IMG/VR virus record: IMGVR_UViG_3300010400_000016
Coordinates: 1-41,090 of that record
DNA length: 41,090 nt
Source of the DNA: a virus
Direction: 5' to 3' (one strand)
Shown here one piece after another: positions 11,420 through 19,847 of this stretch. The notes beneath the pieces were generated by a model. That model was not told the DNA's origin, did not search any database, and worked only from the letters and a program-made list of their open reading frames with translations. The position numbers and the translations under genes were made by a program. Each line of letters begins with the position of its first letter. The stretch's first letter is position 1.

Positions 11420-12894
11420 CCAGCGTCGCGACGGTCGAACAGGAGATCGAGGAGTTCGTCGCGTCCTGCTACCACGATCCGCTGCGGTTCGTCCGCGGCG
11501 CCTATCCCTGGGGCGAAGACGGTCCGCTCAAAGACGAGACCGGCCCCGACGACAACCAAGTCGAGTTTCTGACCGCGCTCGGCGCGGAAGTCACGGCCCG
11601 CGCGTTTAACGGCGTCGATCCCGTGATGCCCGTGCTGATGGCGGTGTCGAAAGGGCACGGCACGGGCGGCTCCGTGCAGATGGCCTGGGTCGCCGATTGG
11701 ATTCTCTCCACCCGCCCACATTCCGACGGGACGATCACCGCCGGCACCTACACGCAGCTGGAGTCCCGCACCTGGCCGGCGATCCAGTTCTGGACCAAGC
11801 TCTGTCTCACCGCGCCCTGGTTCGACATCATGGAGACCGGCATCTACAGCAAGGACTTTCCCGACACGTGGAAGGTCCAGATGCAGAGCTGCAAGAAGCA
11901 GAACGCGCAGGCGTTCGCCGGGCAGCACGCCAAGCGCTCGACCTCGTGGTACGGGAACGACGAGGCGTCCGAAGTCCCGGACGAAGTGTGGCAGGTCGAA
12001 TACGGCGGCCTGACCGACGGCGAGCCGATGCTGTTCGCGTTCGGCCAGATGGCGCGCAACACCGGCGAGTTCTATCGGGTCTGCTTCGGCGCGCTCGCCG
12101 AACGCTGGAACCATCGCCGCGTCGACAGCCGGACGTCCCGGTTCACCAACAAAGCGCTCATCGCGCAATGGATCGCGGACTACGGGATCGAGAGCGACTT
12201 CGTCAAGGTCCGCGTGCTCGGCTATCCGCCGTCGGCCAGCGAGCTCCAGTACATCGACAAGGCCCGGGTCGACCAGGCGCGCAAGCGCGTGATGGTCGCC
12301 CTAAAGGACGACCCGATCGTCGCCGGCTTCGACGTCTCCGGCGGCGGGAAAGCGTGGAACGTGATTCGGTTCCGGCAGGGGCTGAACGGCAACGTGCTGC
12401 CGCCGATCTGGATGGCCGGCGACAAGGATCCTGATCGGTCCGCGCGCATCGCCCTCTGTGCGGAGCTGCTCAACGACCGCCGACCGGGGCACCAGCTCGC
12501 CGCCATGTTCGTCGACTCGGCCTTCGGCGCCGCGATTGTCTCCCGCCTCCACGCGCTCGGGCACACCAACGTGCACGAGATCAACTTCGGCGGCGACTCG
12601 CCCGATCCGCACCAGCTCAATATGCGGGCGTTCATCCACTGCAAGGCCCGCGAGTACCTCTTGCTCGGCTCGATCCCGGACGAAGATCGGCTCGCCGAGC
12701 AGCTCTGTCTCGCCGGCTACCACATCAACACGGCCGGCAAGCTCGTAATCGAATCGAAGGCCGACATTCAGGCCCGAGGCGAGCAGTCACCCGACGACTC
12801 GGACGCCTTCATGCTGACGTTCGCGCGCGCGGTCGCCCTCCCGAAACCTGCCGCCCCGCCGCGCCCGCCCCCGCCGCGCTCGCGGTGGGGCTGA
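11416..12894 (+). CDS. terL: Terminase large subunit
   Basis: The 492-aa packaging motor and nuclease. The ATPase P-loop is SKGHGTGGS (78-86). The usual GK[S/T] lysine is Gly here, but Lys79 stands at the first position, as in the deviant Walker A of lambda gpA. A Walker-B-like WYGNDEASEV places Asp182-Glu183 as the catalytic pair. The RNase H-like nuclease follows with FDVSGGG (Asp306), MFVDSAFG (Asp367) and PDDSDAF (Asp461/463). The C-terminus is a Pro/Arg tail. The length suits the P22/Sf6 group. Inferred packaging is headful, so the termini may be circularly permuted. Confidence 0.93.
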   Translation: MTSVATVEQEIEEFVASCYHDPLRFVRGAYPWGEDGPLKDETGPDDNQVEFLTALGAEVTARAFNGVDPVMPVLMAVSKGHGTGGSVQMAWVADWILSTRPHSDGTITAGTYTQLESRTWPAIQFWTKLCLTAPWFDIMETGIYSKDFPDTWKVQMQSCKKQNAQAFAGQHAKRSTSWYGNDEASEVPDEVWQVEYGGLTDGEPMLFAFGQMARNTGEFYRVCFGALAERWNHRRVDSRTSRFTNKALIAQWIADYGIESDFVKVRVLGYPPSASELQYIDKARVDQARKRVMVALKDDPIVAGFDVSGGGKAWNVIRFRQGLNGNVLPPIWMAGDKDPDRSARIALCAELLNDRRPGHQLAAMFVDSAFGAAIVSRLHALGHTNVHEINFGGDSPDPHQLNMRAFIHCKAREYLLLGSIPDEDRLAEQLCLAGYHINTAGKLVIESKADIQARGEQSPDDSDAFMLTFARAVALPKPAAPPRPPPPRSRWG

Positions 12895-13128
12895 GTGCAG
12901 AATGAACAGGCCCTGATGCCCGACGCTCGCCTCCAGCGCACGCGTGACGCCTACGACCGATCGCCGACGCTGGCGGATCTGGTCAACACCTTGCCGAGAC
13001 GGCTTGCGCCGGCCTGTCCCTCGTGCCGCACGTACGAGGAGTGCCGACCGTTCAAAACACAGTGTCGCGCCCTCATCGATCCCGGCTTCGGCTTCACCGC
13101 GAATGTGATCGAAGGCGACCACACCTGA
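12895..13128 (+). CDS. Cys-rich small protein
   Basis: A 77-aa protein directly after terL (GTG 12895; ATG 12916 is an alternative). Residues ~41-58 contain CPSCRTYEECRPFKTQC, four cysteines likely to hold one metal. The C-terminus ends FGFTANVIEGDHT. Coupled by TGATG to the next zinc-ribbon protein. Function unknown. Confidence 0.65.
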   Translation: MQNEQALMPDARLQRTRDAYDRSPTLADLVNTLPRRLAPACPSCRTYEECRPFKTQCRALIDPGFGFTANVIEGDHT

Positions 13129-13346
13129 TGCCCAGTTACAGCTGTCCCGTCTGCCACGTCACCGGCGAGCCCGCGGCCGAAGTCGCCGGGATTGTCGTCT
13201 GCGGCGCCTGCGGATCCTCGCTGGTCGTCGACGACACGGGCATCCGGCGGGCGTCGGGCGGGGACACGCTGCTCCTGACGCCGGCGGATCTCCAGGCCTT
13301 GCGGAACGCGCGCGGGAAGATTGCGCGGGCGGGCGTGGGGCGATGA
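13128..13346 (+). CDS. Zinc-ribbon small protein
   Basis: A 72-aa protein opening SYSCPVCHVTGEP and, about 20 residues later, VVCGACGSSLVV, two CxxC knuckles of a typical zinc ribbon. A helical C-terminal tail (TPADLQALRNARGKIARA) follows. ATG 13128 overlaps the previous stop; the next gene starts by ATGA. Possibly nucleic-acid or protein binding; role unknown. Confidence 0.7.
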   Translation: MPSYSCPVCHVTGEPAAEVAGIVVCGACGSSLVVDDTGIRRASGGDTLLLTPADLQALRNARGKIARAGVGR

Positions 13347-13582
13347 ACGGGACCGAGCAGCGCCAGCGGCGGACGGCCGTGCTGGATCTCGAGAGCCAGA
13401 TCGCGAACGCGAGCGCGCTGATCGAGGAGTTCGACACCCGGCAAGTCGCACTCGCCCGAATCGTCGAAGCCGTCGATCGGCGGCTCAGCCGATCCGTTGG
13501 CCAGTTACAGGCGCGGACGGCGCTGCTCGAGGCCTCGACCCTCTGGCAACGGCTGCGCTGGATCGCGGTCGGTCGCACGTAA
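13343..13582 (+). CDS. Coiled-coil small protein
   Basis: A 79-aa protein starting by ATGA overlap. It is predicted almost wholly helical, with heptad-like spacing (LDLESQIANASALIEEF; IVEAVDRRLSRSVGQLQART). It is the last of three small genes between terL and the nuclease gene. Function unknown. Confidence 0.65.
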   Translation: MNGTEQRQRRTAVLDLESQIANASALIEEFDTRQVALARIVEAVDRRLSRSVGQLQARTALLEASTLWQRLRWIAVGRT

Positions 13583-13599
13583 TTCTCTCGCGTTTATGG

Positions 13600-13623
13600 A
13601 TGAGCTAGGTCATACTAGATCAT
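13600..13623. promoter_or_regulatory. Imperfect inverted repeat before the nuclease gene
   Basis: ATGAGCTAG (13600-13608) and CTAGATCAT (13615-13623) pair with one mismatch around GTCATA, 5 nt before the ATG at 13628. It lies in the only A+T-rich gap of this block. It may be an operator or a weak terminator. Confidence 0.4.
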
Positions 13624-13627
13624 CCCC

Positions 13628-14215
13628 ATGACAGACGAAACACGCCTCCCGGGTACCTGCGAGTGTGGGTGCGGCCGGTTCACACGCCTCGCGAAACAAT
13701 CGAGCGCGCGCGATCGTTCAACGATCGGCAAACCACTGCGGTTCATCCACGGCCACAACGGCGTCCGCACGCTCGACCCTGATGTGCGCGCCCGTCGGAT
13801 CCGCGAGCGGAAGGCGCTCAGGCGCTGGGTGCTCGGCTCAGAAGTCCATCTAGAGAAGGGCCGCAAACGAAGCCTCGACTTCAAACGAGTCGACCCAGCG
13901 TGGTGTCACTTCGTTTCGAGGCTGGGTCGCTATCACATCACCTTGGACCAATTCCACGCGAAATACGAAGCGCAAGACTTCGGCTGCGGCGTCTGTGGCG
14001 ACGAGATGACCGGCCGAGACCTGCACATCGATCACGATCACCGCGCGGGGTCGTTTCGCGGCGTGCTCTGCAACTTTTGCAACGTCGGGCTCGGGAGTTT
14101 CAAAGACAACCCGACGCGGCTCACCGCAGCAATTCGGTATCTTATGACTCGATGTCAGCAGACGGCGCCGACGACTCCGCTGCCGACTCTTCCGACCCCG
14201 ACGAAGCTCTCCTAA
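13628..14215 (+). CDS. Recombination endonuclease VII-like nuclease
   Basis: A 195-aa protein. The C-terminal half has the T4 endonuclease VII/His-Me pattern: CGVC (120-123), HIDHDH (133-138) with the catalytic His/Asp, LCNFCN (zinc Cys148/151 and Asn152), and GSFKDNPTRL followed by a helix. The N-terminal half carries CECGCG and GKPLRFIHGHN, a companion motif seen with such nucleases. Its 3' end overlaps the portal start by 64 bp. It may resolve branched DNA before packaging, or be a selfish HNH-type gene inserted between the packaging and portal genes. Confidence 0.85.
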   Translation: MTDETRLPGTCECGCGRFTRLAKQSSARDRSTIGKPLRFIHGHNGVRTLDPDVRARRIRERKALRRWVLGSEVHLEKGRKRSLDFKRVDPAWCHFVSRLGRYHITLDQFHAKYEAQDFGCGVCGDEMTGRDLHIDHDHRAGSFRGVLCNFCNVGLGSFKDNPTRLTAAIRYLMTRCQQTAPTTPLPTLPTPTKLS

Positions 14216-16440
14216 AAGAACTCCGAGACGACTATGCGTACGACGTGGAGAACTGGGCCCGCATCCGGGAAGAGGCGGACGTAGACGTACGGTTTTCGTC
14301 CAACGACACCTGGAACGAGGACGACACCAAGGCCCGCGCCGGCCGCCCGATGCTGAACCTCGATCAGCTCTCGCAGTACCGGAATCAAGTGGAGAACACC
14401 GTGCGCCAGAACAAGCGCGCGGTGAAAGTGTCGCAGGCCGGCGGCGGCGCCACCGACAAAACCGCGGAGCTGCGCGCGAACCGGATCCGCGAGATCGAAT
14501 ACCAGTCCCACGCGCAGGAAGCCTACAGCCAGGCGTTCTCCGACTGCCTGACGCGCTCCTACGGCTTCGCGCGGATCGTCGCCGAGTACGAAGACGAGGA
14601 GACCGACAACCAGGTGTTCCGGACCAAGGCCATCCCGAACCCGAACCAGGTCGTCCCCGATTCGGACGGCGAGTCCACCTCCGGCCGCGACTGGCGGCGC
14701 CTGTTCTTCGTCAAGTCGATGACCCACGCCGAGTTCAAGCGGGACTATCCCGACGCGACGATCGTCGATTTCGACGTGGCGGCGATGGAGACGGCGGGCT
14801 CGGCCTGGGTGAGCGACAAGCGGGTGAATGTCGCGGAAGCGTGGCGCGTGCACGAGACCCCGAACCCGAAGGGCTACGGGCGCCCCAAACGCGAAGTGTG
14901 CATGTACCTCACCAACGGCCTCGAGCTGCTCGCGAAGACAGGCCAGCCGAAAAAGCATCCCTGGAAGGGGAAGTACATCCCGTTCGCCGCCTGCTACGGG
15001 CGGATCGTCTACAAGACCGGCGCGGGAGGCGCGACCGAGAAGGTGATGCTGTCCTACATCCGCTTCGCGCGCGACGCGGCCAAGGGCTACAACTGGACCA
15101 AGTCGACCCTGCTCGAGAAGATCGCGCTGCCGGTCAAGGCGTCGCTCATGGGCTACGAGGGCCAGGCCGACGTCGACACCCTGAACAACATCGAGCGCGC
15201 GACGCGCGAGCACGTGCCCTGGCTCGAGTTCAAGCCGATCCTGGACGCGACCGGGCAGGCCGTGCTGCCGCTGCCGCAGTACGGCACGCGCGAGCCCGAC
15301 ATCCAGGCGGATCTCATGGCCGCCGAAGGGTTCCAGCGCGACATCCAGAACGCGCTCGGGCATTTCAACGCGACCGATCAGCGCATGGGGCAGACCAAGG
15401 TGACGAGCGGCGTCGCGCTGGCGGAGCTGAAGCGCTCGGGCGATCTGGGGAGCTACGACTTCCTCGACCACTACGACGATTTCCAGATGTTCATGGGCGA
15501 GCAGTACGACGATCTGCTGACGCACTACGACGACACCGAGAAAGAGGTCGCGATCCGCAAGCCCGACGGCACGCCGGAGATGGTCACGATCAACCGGATG
15601 ACCGGGCGCGCGCCGGATGGGGAGCCGGCCTACGGGCCCGACGACCATCCGATGCTCCTCGGCCGCCACACCATCACGATCGCGACCGGGCCCGCCATCA
15701 ACGACGAGCGGCAGGCGAACTCCGACTTCGCGGATCTGGTGATCGGCAGTCCGCAGTTCGCGCAGATCGTGGGCCCGGAGAAAGCCGCGGCGGTCCTCGC
15801 GCTGGCGATCAAGCTGAAAAGCGCGGGCGCGATCGGCGATGAGATGGCGGACATCATCAGCCCGCCCGCGCCGACAGACGGCCAGGCGCCCGACCCGAAG
15901 CAGGCGCAGCAGCAGCTCCAGCAGCTGCAGCAGCAGCTCCAGCACCTCGAGCAGATCGCGCAGCAGCTGCAGGCGGAAGTGCAGAGCAAGCAGGCGGAGC
16001 TCGCGAGCAAGGAAAAGATCACCGACGCGGAACTCACGGCCAAGCACGCGCTCGAGATTGAGCTGCAGACGATGAAGGGCGCGACGGCGATCGCGATCGC
16101 GCACATCCAGGCGGCGACCAAGGGCCTGGCGCTCGACGCGCACGCGGAGGAAGAAGCGCAGGCGCTCGGCCTGCAGGCGGACCAGGCGGATCGCGAGCGC
16201 CAGCACGCGGCCGAGCAGGCGCGCAGCGCGCAGCAGCACCAGGCGGGCATGGCGGCGGCCGCCGGCGGCGCGACCGCGGACGAGGCGGAGCTCCAGCGCC
16301 AGCACGCGCAGCAGATGAGCGACGTCCAGCATCAGCAGGCGCTCGAGCAAGGCGACGCCGGACATCAGCAGCAGCTCGAGCAAGGGCAGCAGGCGGCGGC
16401 CCTCGCGCCAGCGCCGGATCCGGCCAGTGGGGCAGAATGA
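14152..16440 (+). CDS. P22-type portal protein
   Basis: The 762-aa portal forms the dodecameric DNA channel at the capsid vertex and docks TerL and the tail hub. The ATG at 14152 gives MSADGADDSAADSS, an acidic start. From residue ~20 the P22-portal pattern is visible: NDTWNEDDTKARAGRPMLNL, then QNKRAVKV, then a long mixed core including NWTKSTLLEKIALP and VTSGVALAELKRSGD. From residue ~583 the protein becomes a Gln/Ala-rich coiled coil of about 180 residues, comparable with the P22 portal barrel. It overlaps the nuclease gene by 64 bp. Confidence 0.92.
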   Translation: MSADGADDSAADSSDPDEALLKELRDDYAYDVENWARIREEADVDVRFSSNDTWNEDDTKARAGRPMLNLDQLSQYRNQVENTVRQNKRAVKVSQAGGGATDKTAELRANRIREIEYQSHAQEAYSQAFSDCLTRSYGFARIVAEYEDEETDNQVFRTKAIPNPNQVVPDSDGESTSGRDWRRLFFVKSMTHAEFKRDYPDATIVDFDVAAMETAGSAWVSDKRVNVAEAWRVHETPNPKGYGRPKREVCMYLTNGLELLAKTGQPKKHPWKGKYIPFAACYGRIVYKTGAGGATEKVMLSYIRFARDAAKGYNWTKSTLLEKIALPVKASLMGYEGQADVDTLNNIERATREHVPWLEFKPILDATGQAVLPLPQYGTREPDIQADLMAAEGFQRDIQNALGHFNATDQRMGQTKVTSGVALAELKRSGDLGSYDFLDHYDDFQMFMGEQYDDLLTHYDDTEKEVAIRKPDGTPEMVTINRMTGRAPDGEPAYGPDDHPMLLGRHTITIATGPAINDERQANSDFADLVIGSPQFAQIVGPEKAAAVLALAIKLKSAGAIGDEMADIISPPAPTDGQAPDPKQAQQQLQQLQQQLQHLEQIAQQLQAEVQSKQAELASKEKITDAELTAKHALEIELQTMKGATAIAIAHIQAATKGLALDAHAEEEAQALGLQADQADRERQHAAEQARSAQQHQAGMAAAAGGATADEAELQRQHAQQMSDVQHQQALEQGDAGHQQQLEQGQQAAALAPAPDPASGAE

Positions 16441-16675
16441 ACCGGACCATCGACCATCGCCTGAACGAGTCTCGTATGTGAACGACCGCTGAATTGCACG
16501 TGGGGCTAGGGTCTCGAGCCCAAACCGCCGTTTCGTCCCCGGCAGCCTCGCGTACAGGACTTCACGTTGACGGCGTGCCGCGCGCGGTTCCTCCTTTCCG
16601 CAGCGCGCACGCCGTTGTTCGTGGAGTCAGATCAACAGGACGACGCGCGACGGACGACGCGTTGCGGATGGACTC
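16441..16675. other. Gap between portal and scaffold genes
   Basis: 235 bp without a credible gene. It holds a weak hairpin, GGGCT (16503-16507) with AGCCC (16517-16521), and no recognisable promoter. Its size within an otherwise gapless operon is notable and may mark a lost gene or an unrecognised regulatory site. Confidence 0.45.
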
Positions 16676-17671
16676 GTGCCCGATCCGATCGTGGACGCCG
16701 CCGCCGCCTCGTCCCCGGCTGCCGACCTTCCCTCCGTCGATCCGTCCGACACCATCGCCGCGATGAGCGAGACGGAACGGCACGACTGGCGGATGACCGG
16801 CAAACTCCCCGACGCGAAAGATCCGACGCCGCCCGCGGACTCGTCACCCGCCGAACCTGTCGAGCAGGTCGCGTCAACGGACGCGGCAGTTGAGGCCACC
16901 ACGGAAGTGGCCGCCGCCGACCCGATCAAAGCGAAGACCAAAGCGCGCATCGATGAGGTGCTCGCCGGTCAAGCGCGTGAACGGGCGCGTGCGGAGCGCG
17001 CGGAAGCGCACATTCGCGACCTCGAAGCCCGTTCACACCAGCCGCCGCCCGACGCCCGACCCGCGGCCTCGTCCGCCGCCCCGGCTGGTCTCGTCAAGCC
17101 CGATCCCGCGGCGTTCGACTACGGCACCTCGGATCCTGCGTACCTCGAAGCGCTCACCGACTACAAGGTCGCCGTGAGCGTCGCGCAGCAGCGCGAGGCG
17201 TGGGATCAGCACGCGCAGCACGTCCGCGCGTTCGAGGAGTCGACCCGGGTGATCACCGCCTTCGAGCAGAAGGCGGCGCAGGCGCGGCAGGCCCATCCGG
17301 ATTTCGACGTCGTCGCGATGCTCGCGCCGACCGAGATCCAGCCGGGTACCGCGGCCGATCTGTGGGTCCTCGAAGACGAAGCGGGCGCCGAGATTCTCTA
17401 TCACTTGCAGCAACCCGCGCACGCGGCGGAACGGCGGCGGATTCTCGCGATGGACCCGCGATCCCAGCTCAAAGAGCTGGTGCGTCTCGGCGATCGCCTG
17501 ACCGCGCAGCCGCCGACGGCGCGATCCACGCAGGCGCCGCCGCCGCCGCCCACGCTCTCGACCCGCGCCACGCCGGGCGATCCGGTCGAGCGGGCGATCC
17601 GCGACGGCGACACGGCCGCCTACAACAAACACATGAATGAGCGCGAGCTCGCGCGCATTCGCGGAAGGTAA
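16676..17671 (+). CDS. Scaffolding protein
   Basis: A 331-aa protein just before the coat gene, the position of P22 gp8. It is acidic and Ala/Pro-rich at the N-terminus. A coiled-coil centre follows (KARIDEVLAGQARERARAER), then a conserved-looking segment AAQARQAHPDFDVVAMLAPT that is typical of phage scaffolds of this group. The C-terminus is a basic helix (NKHMNERELARIRGR), as expected for coat binding. The GTG start (16676) is weakly supported; an ATG at residue 30 is the alternative. It would direct capsid assembly and exit before or during packaging. Confidence 0.82.
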   Translation: MPDPIVDAAAASSPAADLPSVDPSDTIAAMSETERHDWRMTGKLPDAKDPTPPADSSPAEPVEQVASTDAAVEATTEVAAADPIKAKTKARIDEVLAGQARERARAERAEAHIRDLEARSHQPPPDARPAASSAAPAGLVKPDPAAFDYGTSDPAYLEALTDYKVAVSVAQQREAWDQHAQHVRAFEESTRVITAFEQKAAQARQAHPDFDVVAMLAPTEIQPGTAADLWVLEDEAGAEILYHLQQPAHAAERRRILAMDPRSQLKELVRLGDRLTAQPPTARSTQAPPPPPTLSTRATPGDPVERAIRDGDTAAYNKHMNERELARIRGR

Positions 17672-17674
17672 CCC

Positions 17675-18955
17675 ATGCCCGCTCCGAATAGTTTCGATTA
17701 CACCGACTTCCTGGCGCGCGAGCAGCTGCGGAAGCTCACCAACAAGCTCGTGATCAGCGAGGCCTTCGACACCTCGTACAACAAGAACTTCACCAAGAGC
17801 TTCGCCACCGGCGCCGTCGTGCGCGTCCCGTATCCGGTGCAGTTTCTCCCCGGCACGCAGAACGATCTCGGCTACGAGCCCCAGCCGATCATCGACCGCG
17901 CGACCGACGTCCGCATCAACCGGATGGCCAAGGTGCACTTCGGCTACGACGTGCTCCAGCGCGCGCTCGAGAGCCGGCACTTCGAAGAGGCCCTGACCGA
18001 GGACATCATCGATCCGGCCGTCAACACGATGGCGCAGGACATCGAGGACAACTGCGCGAACTGGGCGCGCATCCACACCGGCACCGTCGTCGGCGTGCTG
18101 GGCACCAACCCGACGACCTTCGACCAGGTGTTCGGCGCGTCGCGCCAGCGGCTCGTCAACCTGGGCGCGGGCACCGGCAAGCGCATGATGATCCTCGACA
18201 CGGCGATCGCGCGGCCGCTGGTCGCCGCGTCGCTGCCGCTCTTCGCCCCGCTCGGCGAGATCGAGCGCGCCTTCAAAGAGGGCGCGATCGGGCGGGCGCA
18301 GACCTTCGACACCTACGAGTCGCCCTCGCTCTACTCGCACACCTCCGGCGCGTGGGCCGGCGTGGTCGAGGTCACCTCCGCGCCGACGATGCCGGCCGAT
18401 GCGGGCACGGGCATCACGACGATCCTGATCACGCACACCAGCGGCGACACGTTCGTGGTCGGCGACAAGACCAACTTCGCGGCCAGCTTCGAAGTCAACA
18501 ACGCGACGCGGCGCTCGACCGGCCGGTTGCGCGATTTCACGATCCTGGCGCAGACGCTCCTCACCGCGACCACCTCCTCGATCACGATCTCGCCGCCGAT
18601 GTACGGGCCGGGCTCGCCCTATCAGAACGTCTCGGCGCTGCCGCTCGCGGGCGCGGACCTGGCGCTCTGGCCGGGCACCAACGCGTCGGGCGTGGCCGCG
18701 ACGGCCAAGACCGGGAAGATTTCGCTCGCGCTGCCGAAGCAGGCGTTCGCCCTGGTCGGCGTCAAGCTCTCGCTCCCGCCGTCGGCGGGGGATTTCAAGA
18801 GCAGCCAGAAACGCGACCCGACGTCCGGGCTCGCGGTCAGCTTCGTCCAGCAGTTCGATGCGAAGACGATGGAGTGGGTGACCCGCTTCGATTGTCCGTA
18901 CGGCTTCGGCGACTTCTACAACGGCAACGCCATCGCCGTGGCGGGAGGGATCTAG
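17675..18955 (+). CDS. Major capsid protein, P22 gp5-like
   Basis: A 426-aa coat protein with GGAAGG just before ATG 17675. It opens with LAREQLRKLTNKLVISEAFD then NFTKSFATGAVVRVPYP, and contains HFGYDVLQRALESRHFEE and GEIERAFKEGAIGRAQ. This pattern is that of P22-type coat proteins, with an HK97 fold and an inserted domain. A Thr/Ser-rich central domain (~230-320) likely corresponds to the insertion domain. The length is close to P22 gp5 (430 aa). Confidence 0.92.
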   Translation: MPAPNSFDYTDFLAREQLRKLTNKLVISEAFDTSYNKNFTKSFATGAVVRVPYPVQFLPGTQNDLGYEPQPIIDRATDVRINRMAKVHFGYDVLQRALESRHFEEALTEDIIDPAVNTMAQDIEDNCANWARIHTGTVVGVLGTNPTTFDQVFGASRQRLVNLGAGTGKRMMILDTAIARPLVAASLPLFAPLGEIERAFKEGAIGRAQTFDTYESPSLYSHTSGAWAGVVEVTSAPTMPADAGTGITTILITHTSGDTFVVGDKTNFAASFEVNNATRRSTGRLRDFTILAQTLLTATTSSITISPPMYGPGSPYQNVSALPLAGADLALWPGTNASGVAATAKTGKISLALPKQAFALVGVKLSLPPSAGDFKSSQKRDPTSGLAVSFVQQFDAKTMEWVTRFDCPYGFGDFYNGNAIAVAGGI

Positions 18956-18957
18956 TC

Positions 18958-19413
18958 ATGTTGAACGGCATCAATACCTTCGGACCGACCACGAACTACG
19001 CGCGGTTCGGGTCGGTCGTCTTCCCGACGATGGCGACCACGCCGCAAGTCGTGACGACCGCCACCACGCCGGTGGCTCTCACGACGGCGCAGCTGCTGCA
19101 GGGGCTGCTCCCGGTCGATTGCCAGGATGCGGGCTCCATCACCACGCCGACGGCCGCCGCGATTGTCGCGGCGATCGAAGGCTGCCAGCCGGGCACGGCC
19201 TTCCATCTGGAAGTCGTGAACTACGGCGACACCACGCTGACCTTGGCGCTGGGGACCGGCGTCACCAAGACCACGATCGCCAGCGTGTCGGCCGTGCTCA
19301 CGATGGCGACGCTCGTCGGCAAGCGGTTCCTGTTCGTCTGCACGAACAGCACGCCGGGCTCGGAAGCCTTCACCGTGTGGGCGTTCGGCTCGACGGCCGC
19401 GGCGGTCGCGTAG
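18958..19413 (+). CDS. Head-associated protein after the coat gene (decoration-like)
   Basis: A 151-aa Thr/Ala-rich, beta-rich protein (residues ~75-110 LEVVNYGDTTLTLALGTGVT, ending FTVWAFGSTAAAVA). It starts at ATG 18958, right after the coat stop. Small beta proteins in this place often decorate the capsid or are domains of virion proteins. No catalytic motif is present. The gene is followed by a rho-independent terminator, which would let coat and this protein be made at higher level than downstream genes. Confidence 0.65.
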   Translation: MLNGINTFGPTTNYARFGSVVFPTMATTPQVVTTATTPVALTTAQLLQGLLPVDCQDAGSITTPTAAAIVAAIEGCQPGTAFHLEVVNYGDTTLTLALGTGVTKTTIASVSAVLTMATLVGKRFLFVCTNSTPGSEAFTVWAFGSTAAAVA

Positions 19414-19435
19414 TCGGACGTCGAGTTATTCGCGT

Positions 19436-19468
19436 GGCGGGCCGTCGTCGTGGCGGCTCGCCGTTTTT
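19436..19468 (+). terminator. Rho-independent terminator after the capsid genes
   Basis: GGCGGGCCG (19436-19444) pairs with CGGCTCGCC (19454-19462), with one G-U pair, around a 9-nt loop. G plus five T follows (19463-19468). A partial terminator here would set the dose of head versus tail genes. Confidence 0.8.
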
Positions 19469-19490
19469 CCATTTCACGAGGATTTCCATC

Positions 19491-19841
19491 ATGAGCGAGA
19501 CCGAGATTGTGACCCCGCGCCTCGTCTACAAGGGCGCCGCCGATGAGACCGCGCAGACCTGCGAAGTCAAGGACCGCGATGCCCTCGACAAAGCGCTCAA
19601 GGCCGGCTGGCGGCTGACCCGCGTCGACGCGAAACACAAGGCCGTCGAGAAGCCGGCCGCCACGCTCACGATTCCCGCGCAGCAAGTCGCGGTGAATCCG
19701 TCACCCGCTCCCGCGCCCGTCGTCGATAAGGCCGCCAAGGCGGAAGCGGATCACGCGGCGAAGGCCGCGAAAGCGGACGCCGACAAAGCCGCGAAGGTCG
19801 CGAAGGCGGACGCCGCGAAGACCGCGAAGGGCAAGAAGTAA
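19491..19841 (+). CDS. Ala/Lys-rich virion-region protein
   Basis: A 116-aa protein. Residues 1-45 are folded-looking (PRLVYKGAADETAQTCEVKD, then ALDKALKAGWRLTRVDA). The rest is a Lys/Ala/Asp repeat tail (AKADADKAAKVAKADAAKTA), predicted as a charged helix. A GAGGA Shine-Dalgarno precedes ATG 19491. The N-terminal segment resembles small head or neck proteins; the Lys-rich tail could contact DNA. Function not established. Confidence 0.65.
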   Translation: MSETEIVTPRLVYKGAADETAQTCEVKDRDALDKALKAGWRLTRVDAKHKAVEKPAATLTIPAQQVAVNPSPAPAPVVDKAAKAEADHAAKAAKADADKAAKVAKADAAKTAKGKK

Positions 19842-19847
19842 GACGCC

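Noticed and set aside
15896-16000. CAGCAG-rich repeats as a CRISPR or satellite array
   Set aside because: They are irregular glutamine codons of the portal coiled coil, without spacers or fixed unit length.
14212-16383. 723-codon minus-strand open frame
   Set aside because: Antisense of the portal gene; Leu/Arg-rich composition and no domain.
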